This document shows, in pieces, positions 24,205 to 32,988 of a DNA stretch of 33,832 nucleotides. A program made the position numbers and the translations under genes. The notes beneath the pieces were generated by a model. The model saw only the letters and a list, made by a program, of their open reading frames with translations, had not been told where the DNA came from and searched no databases. The stretch is from Leptospira biflexa. GTDB lineage: Bacteria; Spirochaetota; UBA4802; UB4802. Location of the stretch: assembly GCA_020721905.1 (NCBI GenBank), contig DYLU01000035.1, positions 1 through 33,832 of the forward strand, given 5' to 3'. The stretch's first letter is position 1, and each line of letters opens with the position of its first letter.

Positions 24205-24243
24205 TTGACAGTTTTTGCTGTTAACGTTGTATTGCGTTACAAT
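24205..24243 (+). promoter_or_regulatory. Promoter region of the DUF4321-like gene
   Basis: A perfect TTGACA at 24205-24210 has only a poor -10 (TGTATT, 24228-24233) at 17 bases. Alternatively TTGCTG (24215-24220) pairs with TACAAT (24238-24243) at 17 bases. Which is used cannot be decided. Confidence 0.45.
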
Positions 24244-24261
24244 GTTTATGAGTTCTGAATT

Positions 24262-24498
24262 ATGACATTTTCGCGCGATCACATAGGGTATTTTTTAGGA
24301 TTTGTAATTCTTGGTGGTATATTGGGAATTGCAATTGGCTCATTTATAGTTAAGCTGGCTCCTTCGCTGGCTGTTGTCAATGCGCCTTTAACCAGGCCAA
24401 TTGGATTTGACCTGGAATTTCTGAGTTTTTACCTTCGTTTTAATATTTCTGCAATTATGGGAATGATTGCAGGGATTTTATTGTTCAAATGGATTTAA
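24262..24498 (+). CDS. Small DUF4321-like membrane protein
   Basis: 78 residues with two membrane helices (about 8-31, GYFLGFVILGGILGIAIGSFIV; and 60-77, ISAIMGMIAGILLFKWI) joined by a loop containing GFDLEFLSFYLRFN. Both helices are Gly/Ala-rich. Layout and sequence fit the uncharacterised DUF4321 family. No ribosome site is seen before the ATG, so the leader may be short. Function is unknown. Confidence 0.7.
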   Translation: MTFSRDHIGYFLGFVILGGILGIAIGSFIVKLAPSLAVVNAPLTRPIGFDLEFLSFYLRFNISAIMGMIAGILLFKWI

Positions 24499-24717
24499 GT
24501 GTTAAAGGTTGCTCCTGCAACTATCACACATTCCGGTTAACACGGGATGTACATATGTAAACCGGTTTATAATAACCGGTTGCCACATGCCATGAGTTTT
24601 TATGATGAACTATCGCACAAACTGTACATTATTCAAATAAACATTATGCGTGTTTATTTGATGCGTATATATGATGCTTTGTAAGCATTGAATATTATAT
24701 TATCAGGAGGTATTTCA
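24499..24717 (+). promoter_or_regulatory. Structured leader region upstream of rpsB
   Basis: Two perfect inverted repeats sit in 219 bases. AACCGGTT occurs twice (24560-24567, 24574-24581) six bases apart. TCAAATAAACA pairs with TGTTTATTTGA (24633-24643, 24651-24661) as an 11-bp stem with a 7-base loop. Neither is followed by a T-run. A dispersed 9-mer copy (24608) lies between them. An autoregulated ribosomal-protein leader is possible. Confidence 0.45.
24608..24616 (-). repeat. Dispersed 9-mer GCGATAGTT
   Basis: Intergenic copy in the rpsB leader, between its two inverted repeats. Confidence 0.9.
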
Positions 24718-25533
24718 TTGTCAGTAATATCAATGAAAGCTTTGTTGGAATCCGGGGTTCATTTTGGGCATCAGACACGCCGATGGAACCCTCGCATGGC
24801 ACAGTTTATCTTTACTGCGCGTAATGGTATACATATTATCGATTTGCAGAAAACCATGCAGCGGCTTAAAATTGCCTATGCTGCAATGAAGGAAATTGCT
24901 GCAAAAGGTGGCAGAGTGCTTTTTGTTGGTACCAAGAAACAGGCACAGGGTGCAGTGAAAGAATATGCACAGAAATGTGGTCAGTTTTATGTGTCAGAGC
25001 GCTGGTTAGGTGGGTTGCTTACGAATTATAAAACTGTTTCGCGTTCAATACAGCGTTTGAAAGAACTTGAACAGATGGAAGCTACCGGAAAATGGGAAGC
25101 TGAAACTAAAAAGGAAATCTTAGAGCTCACCCGCGAGCTGGAACGCAAGCGCAAGGTATTAGAAGGTATCAAGGATATGGACAGGTTGCCTGACGCATTG
25201 TTTATCATTGACCCAAAGCGCGAAGCTATTGCTGTTCAGGAAGCATATAAATTGGGTATTCCTATTTTTGCGGTGGTTGATACCAATTGCAATCCGGATG
25301 AAATTGATTATCCAATTCCCGGCAACGATGATGCAATTCGTGCTATTGCTTTGTTCCTTGAAGTTATGTCTAATGCCATCATTGAAGGTCAGTCAGCAGG
25401 TCAGGTGAGCGGCGAAGCAGTAGAAGCACAAATTGACTTTGTTGAAGAAGAAGCAGCTGAAGCTAAACCTGAAAAGGATTATGCTGAAGAGTATGCTGAC
25501 GAATTTGATGAATATGAAGATGACAGACGTTAA
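24718..25533 (+). CDS. rpsB: Small-subunit ribosomal protein S2
   Basis: 271 residues. The start is TTG 24718, fixed by AGGAGG (24705-24710) seven bases upstream and by the family N-terminus, [21 protein letters not shown]2 hallmarks are [20 protein letters not shown], the [14 protein letters not shown] segment and [20 protein letters not shown]. The acidic C-terminal tail is long ([17 protein letters not shown]...). It heads the rpsB-tsf-pyrH-frr cluster. Confidence 0.97.
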   Translation: MSVISMKALLESGVHFGHQTRRWNPRMAQFIFTARNGIHIIDLQKTMQRLKIAYAAMKEIAAKGGRVLFVGTKKQAQGAVKEYAQKCGQFYVSERWLGGLLTNYKTVSRSIQRLKELEQMEATGKWEAETKKEILELTRELERKRKVLEGIKDMDRLPDALFIIDPKREAIAVQEAYKLGIPIFAVVDTNCNPDEIDYPIPGNDDAIRAIALFLEVMSNAIIEGQSAGQVSGEAVEAQIDFVEEEAAEAKPEKDYAEEYADEFDEYEDDRR

Positions 25534-25580
25534 GCTTTTTTTGTAAAGTTAATATTTATGTAAATTAAAGGAGTTGTACA

Positions 25581-26180
25581 GTGGCAGAAATTACTAGTGA
25601 AATGATAAAAGAGTTACGTGAAAAAACCCAGGCAGGCATGCTTGATTGCAAAAAGGCCTTAATTGCATGTGGCGGCGATATGGAAAAAGCAGTTGATTAT
25701 CTGCGCAAGAAAGGGCTGGCTGCTGCAAATAAGCGTGAAGGACGTGTTGCTAAGGAAGGTATCGTTGCTTCATATATCCATAACAACAGTAAGCTTGGTG
25801 TACTTTTGGAGCTTAACTGTGAAACTGACTTTGTTGCACGCAATCAGGATTTTCAGGATTTAGCAAAGGACCTGTGCATGCAGGTGGCGGCAGCAAATCC
25901 ACAGTATGTGAGTCCTGATGACGTACCTGCTGAAGTTCTTGAGCGTGAAAAAGAAATCTACCGTGAGCAGTTAAAAGAAAGTGGGAAACCTGCAAATGTA
26001 ATTGAAAAAATAGTTGAAGGAAAACTTGCCAAGTTCTATTCTGAAGTATGCCTGCTTGAGCAGGAATTTATCAAGGACAATAAGGTATTGATCAAAGACC
26101 TCATTAAAAACAAGATAGCAACGTATGGTGAAAACATCACTGTTGGTCGTTTTATACGCTTTCAGATTGGGCAGCGATAG
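25581..26180 (+). CDS. tsf: Elongation factor Ts, short form
   Basis: 199 residues; GTG start with AAAGGAG about 8 bases upstream. EF-Ts recycles EF-Tu. The signature [18 protein letters not shown] and the [12 protein letters not shown] motif are clear, and the C-terminal motif [20 protein letters not shown] is present. It is about 80 residues shorter than E. coli EF-Ts, matching the short single-core form of several phyla. Its stop codon overlaps a copy of the dispersed 9-mer. Confidence 0.97.
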   Translation: MAEITSEMIKELREKTQAGMLDCKKALIACGGDMEKAVDYLRKKGLAAANKREGRVAKEGIVASYIHNNSKLGVLLELNCETDFVARNQDFQDLAKDLCMQVAAANPQYVSPDDVPAEVLEREKEIYREQLKESGKPANVIEKIVEGKLAKFYSEVCLLEQEFIKDNKVLIKDLIKNKIATYGENITVGRFIRFQIGQR

Positions 26181-26191
26181 TTACTGATTAA
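26174..26191 (+). repeat. 18-mer copy A containing the dispersed 9-mer
   Basis: GCGATAGTTACTGATTAA, overlapping the tsf stop codon and ending 11 bases before the pyrH start. Confidence 0.92.
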
Positions 26192-26202
26192 GGTTAGACA
26201 GG

Positions 26203-26925
26203 ATGGAATCAGAGTCATCTCTTAAATACCGACGGATTTTACTTAAATTAAGTGGTGAAGCACTTGCCGGGCAGCAAAAGGTGGGAATCAATCCTGAGAT
26301 TGTTTCCCACATTGCCCGTGAAGTGAAAAGCGCCTATGAACTGGGAGTGGATGTTGCGCTTGTTATTGGCGGTGGTAATATCTTCAGAGGATCAATGGGA
26401 ACATCCATTGGCATTGAGCGGGCAACCGGCGATTACATGGGGATGCTGGGAACTGTCATTAATGCGCTTGCTGTTCAGAGTGTCCTTGAAAATATGAAAA
26501 TACCAACACGCGTGATGACTGCTATTGAAATGCGCCAGGTGGCAGAACCTTATATACGCAGGCGGGCATTGCGTCACCTGGAAAAGCAAAGGATTATTAT
26601 CTTTGCAGCCGGAACGGGCAATCCTTTTTTTACTACCGATACTGCTGCTGCACTGCGTGCCATTGAAATTGGTGCAGACCTTTTCCTTAAAGCTACCAAA
26701 GTTGACGGGGTTTACGATAAAGACCCCGTGAAATTCCCTGAAGCGCATAAAATAAATGCTGCATCGTATATGGATGTATTGCAGCAACAATTAGGCGTGA
26801 TGGATTATACTGCAGTATCATTGTGTATGGAAAACAAATTACCGCTGGTTGTATTTAATTTGTTTGATGAAGGGTCACTGGCAAAGATTTTACAAGGTGA
26901 AGATATAGGTACACGGATTTCGTAA
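26203..26925 (+). CDS. pyrH: UMP kinase
   Basis: 240 residues, normal length. It phosphorylates UMP with ATP. Amino-acid-kinase-fold motifs are [39 protein letters not shown] and [14 protein letters not shown] lies about 9 bases before the ATG. The 22-base gap after tsf contains the 18-mer repeat shared with the region before ispG. Confidence 0.97.
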   Translation: MESESSLKYRRILLKLSGEALAGQQKVGINPEIVSHIAREVKSAYELGVDVALVIGGGNIFRGSMGTSIGIERATGDYMGMLGTVINALAVQSVLENMKIPTRVMTAIEMRQVAEPYIRRRALRHLEKQRIIIFAAGTGNPFFTTDTAAALRAIEIGADLFLKATKVDGVYDKDPVKFPEAHKINAASYMDVLQQQLGVMDYTAVSLCMENKLPLVVFNLFDEGSLAKILQGEDIGTRIS

Positions 26926-26948
26926 TATTAATTTGGTTGGGGGAATAT

Positions 26949-27506
26949 ATGATAAAAGATATTCTTGATGATGTGAAAAATCGTATGCAGAAAAGTGTTC
27001 AGAATCTGGCAAAGGATTTTGCAACAATCCGTACGGGCAGAGCAAATCCTGCAATATTTGATAATGTTAAAGTAGAAGCGTATGGTACTGAAATGCCATT
27101 GAATCAGGTTGCAACAATATCATGCCCTGAGCCGCGGCTTGTGGTAATACAGCCCTGGGACAGAACCAACTTAAGTGCTATTGAAAAAGCTATATTAAAA
27201 TCCAATCTTTCTTTAACCCCAAATAATGATGGCAATATTATTCGTATCCAGATACCTGAACTTACCGAAGAACGGCGCAAGGAATATGTAAAGATGATAA
27301 AACAAAAGGCAGAGGAGTGCAAGGTAGCCATTCGAAATATCCGCCGTGATGGCAATGATATGGTAAAAGACCTTGAAAAGTCCAAAGAAATATCAGAAGA
27401 TGATGCAAAAAATGCACTGGATGAAATTCAGAAGATCACTGATAAATTTGTAGCTGAAGTACAGACAATGACTGACGGTAAAGAAAAAGAGATAATGAGC
27501 TTGTAA
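26949..27506 (+). CDS. frr: Ribosome recycling factor
   Basis: 185 residues, the usual length. ATG 26949 is preferred over TTG 26937 because GGGGGA is directly upstream and the family starts with this helix (IKDILDDVKNRMQKSV). Motifs are FATIRTGRANPAIFDNVKVE, YGTEMPLNQVATIS and LTEERRKEYVK. It releases ribosomes from mRNA after termination. Confidence 0.97.
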   Translation: MIKDILDDVKNRMQKSVQNLAKDFATIRTGRANPAIFDNVKVEAYGTEMPLNQVATISCPEPRLVVIQPWDRTNLSAIEKAILKSNLSLTPNNDGNIIRIQIPELTEERRKEYVKMIKQKAEECKVAIRNIRRDGNDMVKDLEKSKEISEDDAKNALDEIQKITDKFVAEVQTMTDGKEKEIMSL

Positions 27507-27536
27507 CTTTTCAAGCCCATTAGTATACTTATTAAT

Positions 27537-28259
27537 ATGCTGATACATTATAAACGAAAGATTGATTATTCCAATATTCCACGACACGTTGCCATCATCA
27601 TGGATGGCAACGGGAGGTGGGCAAAAAGAAGAGGCCTGCCGCGTATTGAAGGACACAGGAAGGGGGCAGAAACCATTGAGCGCTGCATGGATACTGCAAT
27701 AGAGCTTGGCATTAATGTTGTTTCACTGTATGCGTTTTCAACTGAAAACTGGTCACGCCCAAAAGAAGAGATTAATGGCCTGTGGAATCTTCTGGAATCT
27801 TTCTTTGAAAAAAAGCTGAATACCATAATTGGGAAAGGTGTACAGGTGCGGCATTCCGGAAGTCTTCAAGAGCTTCCGGTAAATGTTCAGCGCATTATTA
27901 CTGAAGCTGTTGAAAAATCAAAAAACAATTCCAGGATTATACTTAACTTTTGCCTGAATTATGGCGGAAGGCATGAGATTATTCATGCTGTGAATGAATG
28001 GATACAGAAAAAACCTTTCCATGAACTATCGCTAACTCCCGAAATATTTGAAAGTCATTTATATACCAAAGGTTTGCCAAATGTTGACCTTTTAATACGA
28101 ACCAGTGGTGAATATAGAATAAGCAATTTTTTGTTATGGCAGATAGCGTATGCGGAATTGGTGTTTATGAAGGTATTGTGGCCGGATTTTAATGCAAAAC
28201 ATCTCTACCAGGCAATATATGAATATCAACACAGGGAAAGGAGGTTTGGCGGCTTATGA
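27537..28259 (+). CDS. uppS: Isoprenyl (undecaprenyl) diphosphate synthase
   Basis: 240 residues. It makes the C55 carrier lipid for cell-wall synthesis. Cis-prenyltransferase motifs are HVAIIMDGNGRWAKRRGLPR (catalytic Asp23), SLYAFSTENWSRP and RTSGEYRISNFLLWQIAYAE. No Shine-Dalgarno site is visible before the ATG. The stop overlaps the start of cdsA (ATGA), so the pair is translationally coupled. Confidence 0.96.
   Translation: MLIHYKRKIDYSNIPRHVAIIMDGNGRWAKRRGLPRIEGHRKGAETIERCMDTAIELGINVVSLYAFSTENWSRPKEEINGLWNLLESFFEKKLNTIIGKGVQVRHSGSLQELPVNVQRIITEAVEKSKNNSRIILNFCLNYGGRHEIIHAVNEWIQKKPFHELSLTPEIFESHLYTKGLPNVDLLIRTSGEYRISNFLLWQIAYAELVFMKVLWPDFNAKHLYQAIYEYQHRERRFGGL
28024..28032 (-). repeat. 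Dispersed 9-mer GCGATAGTT
   Basis: Copy inside uppS. Confidence 0.9.
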
Positions 28260-29143
28260 AAGAGCGCACTAAAAATACTTTAATACGGATTCTGACTGCA
28301 GTTGTTGCACTGCCTGTTTATGTGTTTTTGATTGTAACGAACTCATTGTATTCATTGCCGGTGCTTCTGGTCAGTATCATTGTTACCGGTGTTTGCCTGT
28401 GGGAATTTTATCAGATAGCTGAAGGGCAAACCGGTTATATGCCATTTGTAAAAACGGGAATGATTTCAGCATTGATTATAAATATTATTATGTATTCGTA
28501 TGCATATGGCAACATTACCGGTATTGGCAGCTTAACAGTAAATTTTGATGTACGCTATTTAGTAGCAGTTGTGATCATAGCTGTCAGTGTGCTTGCTGCC
28601 ATTCACATTATAAAGCGGCCATTAAAGGGAGGTATATATTCAATAGGTGCAACCATACTTGGCTGGTTTATCATTGTTATTCCGTATGCACATATAATGT
28701 TTTTGAAATCAATTCGTGATGGTGCCATATTCATTATTTTTGTTCATCTGATTGTTATGATTAATGACTCCGGTGCATATTTTGGCGGTGTGTATTTTGG
28801 CAAACATAAAGCTGGTTTTAAGGCATCACCCAATAAGTCATGGGAAGGGTATTTCAGTGGACTTTTGTTTGGCATTGTTTTTGCAATTATATACAGCCAG
28901 TTAATTGAAGTACTGTATGGCAGGCATTTTTTCAGCATTGTTGAATCAGCCATTATTGGTATTATCTTCAGCATTATAGGCAATATTGGTGATTTATTTG
29001 AATCGGCCATGAAACGCGATGGTGCTATTAAAGATTCCGGCTCTATTATACCGGGTCATGGCGGCATGTGGGATGTGTTCGATTCAACAATATTTGCAAT
29101 GCCATTATTTTACTACTATTTGATAATCAGAGGGATTGTGTAA
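28256..29143 (+). CDS. cdsA: Phosphatidate cytidylyltransferase
   Basis: 295 residues with about eight membrane helices. It forms CDP-diacylglycerol from phosphatidate and CTP. The family signature spans SAMKRDGAIKDSGSIIPGHG and GGMWDVFDS; the common Arg in the DRxD part is Val here. SPNKSWEGYFSGLLFG is also typical. AAAGGAGG precedes the ATG inside uppS. Gene order with uppS and dxr is widely conserved. Confidence 0.94.
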   Translation: MKERTKNTLIRILTAVVALPVYVFLIVTNSLYSLPVLLVSIIVTGVCLWEFYQIAEGQTGYMPFVKTGMISALIINIIMYSYAYGNITGIGSLTVNFDVRYLVAVVIIAVSVLAAIHIIKRPLKGGIYSIGATILGWFIIVIPYAHIMFLKSIRDGAIFIIFVHLIVMINDSGAYFGGVYFGKHKAGFKASPNKSWEGYFSGLLFGIVFAIIYSQLIEVLYGRHFFSIVESAIIGIIFSIIGNIGDLFESAMKRDGAIKDSGSIIPGHGGMWDVFDSTIFAMPLFYYYLIIRGIV

Positions 29144-29159
29144 GGGTATACATTGGTAT

Positions 29160-30314
29160 ATGCATGCAAATGTAATAATATTTGGTTCCACCGGTTCAAT
29201 AGGCCTTTCTACTCTTAAAGTGATACGCCAGTTTCAAAACAGATTCACTGTGAAGGGGCTATCGTGCCATAAAAATATAACACTTTTAAAAGAACAGATA
29301 CTTGAATTTCATCCGCAGTATGTTGCTGTAAGTGATGAAGAAACGTGTTTGACTGATGAATATAAAAAGTTGAAAAAGGAATTTGGTTCCATAGTTTTTT
29401 ATGAAGGGCTTGAAGGCTTAAGTCAGCTTGCCGCCAATGGAGCTGATATTCTGGTTGTTGGTATTATTGGCGCTGCAGCACTCAAACCAACACTTGAGTC
29501 CCTGCAGTATATCAAGCGCATTGCCATTGCCAATAAGGAAACTCTGGTGATGGCAGGTGATATTTTTTTAATGCACTTACAGCGGTATGGCGTTGAACTT
29601 TTGCCTGTGGATAGTGAACATTGTGCTATATTTACATTGCTCAGCGGCCGGAATGCTGATTCAGTAAAGCGGTTAATACTTACAGCCAGTGGCGGAAGTG
29701 TGCGTCATAAGCCGGTTGAAATGCTTGATACCGTTACCGTGGAAGAAGCCCTGATGCACCCAACATGGAATATGGGTAAAAAGATTACTATAGATTCTGC
29801 AACGATGATGAATAAAGGTCTTGAGATCATAGAGGCACATTACCTTTTTTCAGTGCCGTATGAGTCAATTGAAGTGGTGATTCATCCGGAAAGTATTGTT
29901 CATGGCATGGTGGAACGTATTGATGGCACATTGCTTGCTCATATGAGCATTACTGATATGGTATATCCTATTCAGCGGGCATTGACCTATCCACAGGTGT
30001 GCAGCAATGATTTTGGAAATGTAGATTTAACGGCAATAGGTCCCTTGCATTTTTCAAAACCTGATATGAAACGCTATCCGGCTCTTGCATTGTGTTATGA
30101 GGCGGGAAGACAGGGCGGCACCATGCCGGCAGTACTCAATGCAGCAAATGAGGTAGCCGTCAATGCGTTTTTACAAAAGAAGATTTCATTTACCAGAATA
30201 GTAGATGTAGTTGAAAAAGTTTTAGGGAAGCATGCCAGGATTGATAATCCTGATTTGCCAGCAATATTTAATGCTGATGCAGAGGCACGACAATTAGCAC
30301 TAACATGTATATGA
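29160..30314 (+). CDS. dxr: 1-deoxy-D-xylulose-5-phosphate reductoisomerase
   Basis: 384 residues. It catalyses the second step of the MEP isoprenoid pathway with NADPH. The nucleotide-binding loop FGSTGSIGLSTL is near the N-terminus. Metal and substrate segments are VDSEHCAIF, LTASGGSVRHK and HPTWNMGKKITIDSATMMNK. I chose ATG 29160 because it places the loop at the usual distance; an in-frame GTG 29136 overlaps cdsA. It shares the window with another MEP enzyme, ispG. Confidence 0.96.
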   Translation: MHANVIIFGSTGSIGLSTLKVIRQFQNRFTVKGLSCHKNITLLKEQILEFHPQYVAVSDEETCLTDEYKKLKKEFGSIVFYEGLEGLSQLAANGADILVVGIIGAAALKPTLESLQYIKRIAIANKETLVMAGDIFLMHLQRYGVELLPVDSEHCAIFTLLSGRNADSVKRLILTASGGSVRHKPVEMLDTVTVEEALMHPTWNMGKKITIDSATMMNKGLEIIEAHYLFSVPYESIEVVIHPESIVHGMVERIDGTLLAHMSITDMVYPIQRALTYPQVCSNDFGNVDLTAIGPLHFSKPDMKRYPALALCYEAGRQGGTMPAVLNAANEVAVNAFLQKKISFTRIVDVVEKVLGKHARIDNPDLPAIFNADAEARQLALTCI

Positions 30315-30322
30315 GGTAAATA

Positions 30323-31885
30323 ATGGTAACACTTACGTATATTTTAGCAGCAGTAATTTTACTGGGTTTATGTATCTTTGTCCATGAGCTGGGGCACCTG
30401 TTAGGTGGCAAGATGGTGGGCATAAAGGCCGAAGTTTTTTCCATTGGATATGGCAAAGGTTTTATTAAGAAGAAATGGGGTGATACAACCTATCAGATAA
30501 CATTAATCCCATTTGGTGGATATTGTAAATTTTACGGTGAAGATCCAAACGAAGATCGTCAGGGCAAGCCATATGAATTTTTGAGCGCACATCCCTTAAA
30601 GCGTGTTGTCACGGTACTTATGGGGCCACTGTTTAATTTGTTTTTTGGTATTATACTCTTTTTTGTCATGAATATACACGGCTATCCTGTTGAAACAAAT
30701 AAGATCTATATTCCTGAATATTTAACAAAAGGTGAATATGTTTCGCCTGCGTATGAAGCAGGACTCAGGACCGGGGATACCATCGTTGCCATCAACAATG
30801 AGCAGGTTGTAGGATTTACCGATATTCAGAGCAAAGTTGCTTTTTCCAAAGGCAAGCCTATAACAGTCAAAGCAGTCAGGGGCAATGATACTCTGGAAAT
30901 AACTATCGCCCCAAAAAAATACACAAAGAAAGGATACTATACCATTGGTGTTATGCCGTATGGCGATAGGGTGCTGGTTATGGGTATTCTTGATAATTCA
31001 TCGGCACAAAAGGCTGGCTTAAAGGAAATGGATGAGATAATTGAGGCAAACGGGACACAATTTCACTGGCCTGAAGAATTTACACAATTTATACGACGCC
31101 ATCCCCAAAAGGAATTATCGTTAACCATAAGTAGAGGCGGACATCTCATGACGCTTCCCATAACGCCGCAAACAAAAGAGATGCTGACTATAAATCAGTT
31201 TACCGACATGCGCTTCCCAAAAGAAAGCTATACAATCACGGTTGATGCAATGTCGCTCATTAAAACAGCTGCAAATGCCGGAAAGGTTTTTATAAATGGA
31301 AAAGCAGTACAGTCGTTTGAAGAAATGAAAAACATTATTAATACTTCAAAAGGTGTCATAACACTTAAAACTCCTGGTGGGACCTATAATGGTATTATGA
31401 AATTTGAACGGTATGGATTTGTTGGCATAGAAACTGCTATTTCGCCTGAAAATAAATTTATACAGTATGGCGTTCATGATGCATTTGTAAAATCGCTGGT
31501 TGATCCATTTGATTTTATTGCACTTAATTTCCGTGGCATTGGCATGATGTTTTCGGGTGAGCTTGATGTGCGGCAGAATTTATCAGGTCCAATACGCATA
31601 GCAAAGATTGCCGGCGATACTGCATATTATCGCGGCGTGTCCGCTTTTATTATACTCATGGCAAAAATTTCCATCATCCTTATGGTTATGAACCTGCTTC
31701 CCATTCCCATGGTTGATGGAAGCTTTATTCTTATTTTTCTGTATGAGGCAATTACGCGTCGTGCATTCAGCCAGAAGCTACTTGAAAAAATTCAAATGGT
31801 TGGTTTTGCCATTCTGGTTCTTTTGAGCATATTTGTCATATTCAATGATTTATCGTTTTTGCCATTTTTTAAAGATTTATTTTAA
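30323..31885 (+). CDS. rseP: Site-2 intramembrane zinc metalloprotease RseP
   Basis: 520 residues. It cleaves membrane-bound substrates such as anti-sigma factors within the bilayer. The zinc site HELGH (His21, Glu22, His25) lies in the first helix and the third ligand in NLLPIPMVDG near the C-terminus. PDZ-like regions lie between them (PAYEAGLRTGDTIVAINNE; SSAQKAGLKEMDEIIEANG). The start has GAGG seven bases upstream, overlapping the dxr stop. Somewhat long for the family because of the insert after the PDZ regions. Confidence 0.95.
   Translation: MVTLTYILAAVILLGLCIFVHELGHLLGGKMVGIKAEVFSIGYGKGFIKKKWGDTTYQITLIPFGGYCKFYGEDPNEDRQGKPYEFLSAHPLKRVVTVLMGPLFNLFFGIILFFVMNIHGYPVETNKIYIPEYLTKGEYVSPAYEAGLRTGDTIVAINNEQVVGFTDIQSKVAFSKGKPITVKAVRGNDTLEITIAPKKYTKKGYYTIGVMPYGDRVLVMGILDNSSAQKAGLKEMDEIIEANGTQFHWPEEFTQFIRRHPQKELSLTISRGGHLMTLPITPQTKEMLTINQFTDMRFPKESYTITVDAMSLIKTAANAGKVFINGKAVQSFEEMKNIINTSKGVITLKTPGGTYNGIMKFERYGFVGIETAISPENKFIQYGVHDAFVKSLVDPFDFIALNFRGIGMMFSGELDVRQNLSGPIRIAKIAGDTAYYRGVSAFIILMAKISIILMVMNLLPIPMVDGSFILIFLYEAITRRAFSQKLLEKIQMVGFAILVLLSIFVIFNDLSFLPFFKDLF
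30901..30909 (-). repeat. Dispersed 9-mer GCGATAGTT
   Basis: Copy inside rseP, between the PDZ-like regions. Confidence 0.9.
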
Positions 31886-31888
31886 TGT

Positions 31889-31906
31889 GCGATAGTTACT
31901 GATTAA
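31889..31906 (+). repeat. 18-mer copy B containing the dispersed 9-mer
   Basis: Identical to the copy at 26174; fills the rseP-ispG gap and ends on the first base of the ispG start codon. Confidence 0.92.
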
Positions 31907-32988
31907 TGAATTATTCCCGCAGAAAAACAATTCCTGTGCATGCAGGCAGTTTGATCATTGGCGGTGATGCACCGATATCGCTTCAATCAATGACGAATAT
32001 TCCTGTGAGCCAGGTAAAGGAAACAATTGAGCAGATTATCCGATTGCACGAGGAAGGGGCACAGCTTGTACGGCTTGCATTGCGTACAGAAGATGATGCA
32101 CGATATATAAAAGAAATAAAGAAAGAAGTAACGATACCGCTGTGCGCTGATATTCATTTCAATTACAAAATTGCATTGAAAGCCATTGAGTATGGCATAG
32201 ATAAATTGCGGATTAATCCCGGCAATATTGGTGAAAAAGAAAATGTAATTACTTTGGTGAAGGCTGCCAGTGAGCTAAATATTCCTATCCGAATAGGTGT
32301 TAACTCGGGTTCTGTAGATATAAAAAAATATGGGGAAGTAAATCCGCAAACGCTTGTTGCTTCAGCCATGGAGCATGTGCAGATTCTTGAAGATTGCGGA
32401 TTTACCAGTATCGTTGTTTCCATAAAATCATCGGATTTGCTGCAGACAATTGAGGCAAACCGCATCTTTGCATCACAGCGTCAATATCCCATCCATATAG
32501 GGTTGACCGAAGCCGGTTATGGCACCGACTGTATTATAGCTAGCAGCATGGTTATTGGCACGCTACTGTATGAAGGTATTGGCGATACCATACGGGTTTC
32601 CATGACGGGTGATCCTGCTAACGAGGTGAGAGCTGCAAAGCGCATCCTTGAAATTGGCGGATTCCGCTTCAGGCCATATACCATTATTGCCTGCCCAACA
32701 TGCGGCCGCACCGATACAAAATTAGATATACTGCAATTGACGCAGGAAGTAGAATCAATGGTAAAATCACATTTTGAAAAAACATTGATTGAAAAACACA
32801 GGCACATAACTATAGCAGTCATGGGTTGTGAGGTTAATGGCCCCGGTGAAGCACGCCATGCAGATGTTGGCATTGCCGGTGCACGTGACGGCAAGGTGGT
32901 ACTGTTTGCCCGAGGTGAAAAGAAAAAAATACTGAAAGCTTCTGAAGCTGTAAAGGCAATAGAAGAAGAGATACATGCATACCTGTGA
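31906..32988 (+). CDS. ispG: 4-hydroxy-3-methylbut-2-enyl diphosphate synthase
   Basis: 360 residues. This iron-sulfur enzyme reduces MEcPP to HMBPP in the MEP pathway. Cluster ligands are Cys263 and Cys266 (ACPTCGRT), Cys308 (MGCEVNGPGEA) and Glu315. The TIM-barrel part starts with QSMTNIPVSQV and contains ADIHFNYKIAL and LRINPGNIG. It is the short form without the insert domain seen in plants and some bacteria. The ATG is immediately preceded by the 18-mer repeat and no ribosome site is visible. Confidence 0.97.
   Translation: MNYSRRKTIPVHAGSLIIGGDAPISLQSMTNIPVSQVKETIEQIIRLHEEGAQLVRLALRTEDDARYIKEIKKEVTIPLCADIHFNYKIALKAIEYGIDKLRINPGNIGEKENVITLVKAASELNIPIRIGVNSGSVDIKKYGEVNPQTLVASAMEHVQILEDCGFTSIVVSIKSSDLLQTIEANRIFASQRQYPIHIGLTEAGYGTDCIIASSMVIGTLLYEGIGDTIRVSMTGDPANEVRAAKRILEIGGFRFRPYTIIACPTCGRTDTKLDILQLTQEVESMVKSHFEKTLIEKHRHITIAVMGCEVNGPGEARHADVGIAGARDGKVVLFARGEKKKILKASEAVKAIEEEIHAYL

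Noticed and set aside
24568-24573. TATAAT between the two AACCGGTT units as an rpsB -10 box
   Set aside because: No acceptable -35 box at 16-18 bases upstream and it lies about 145 bases from the start codon; possible but not supported.
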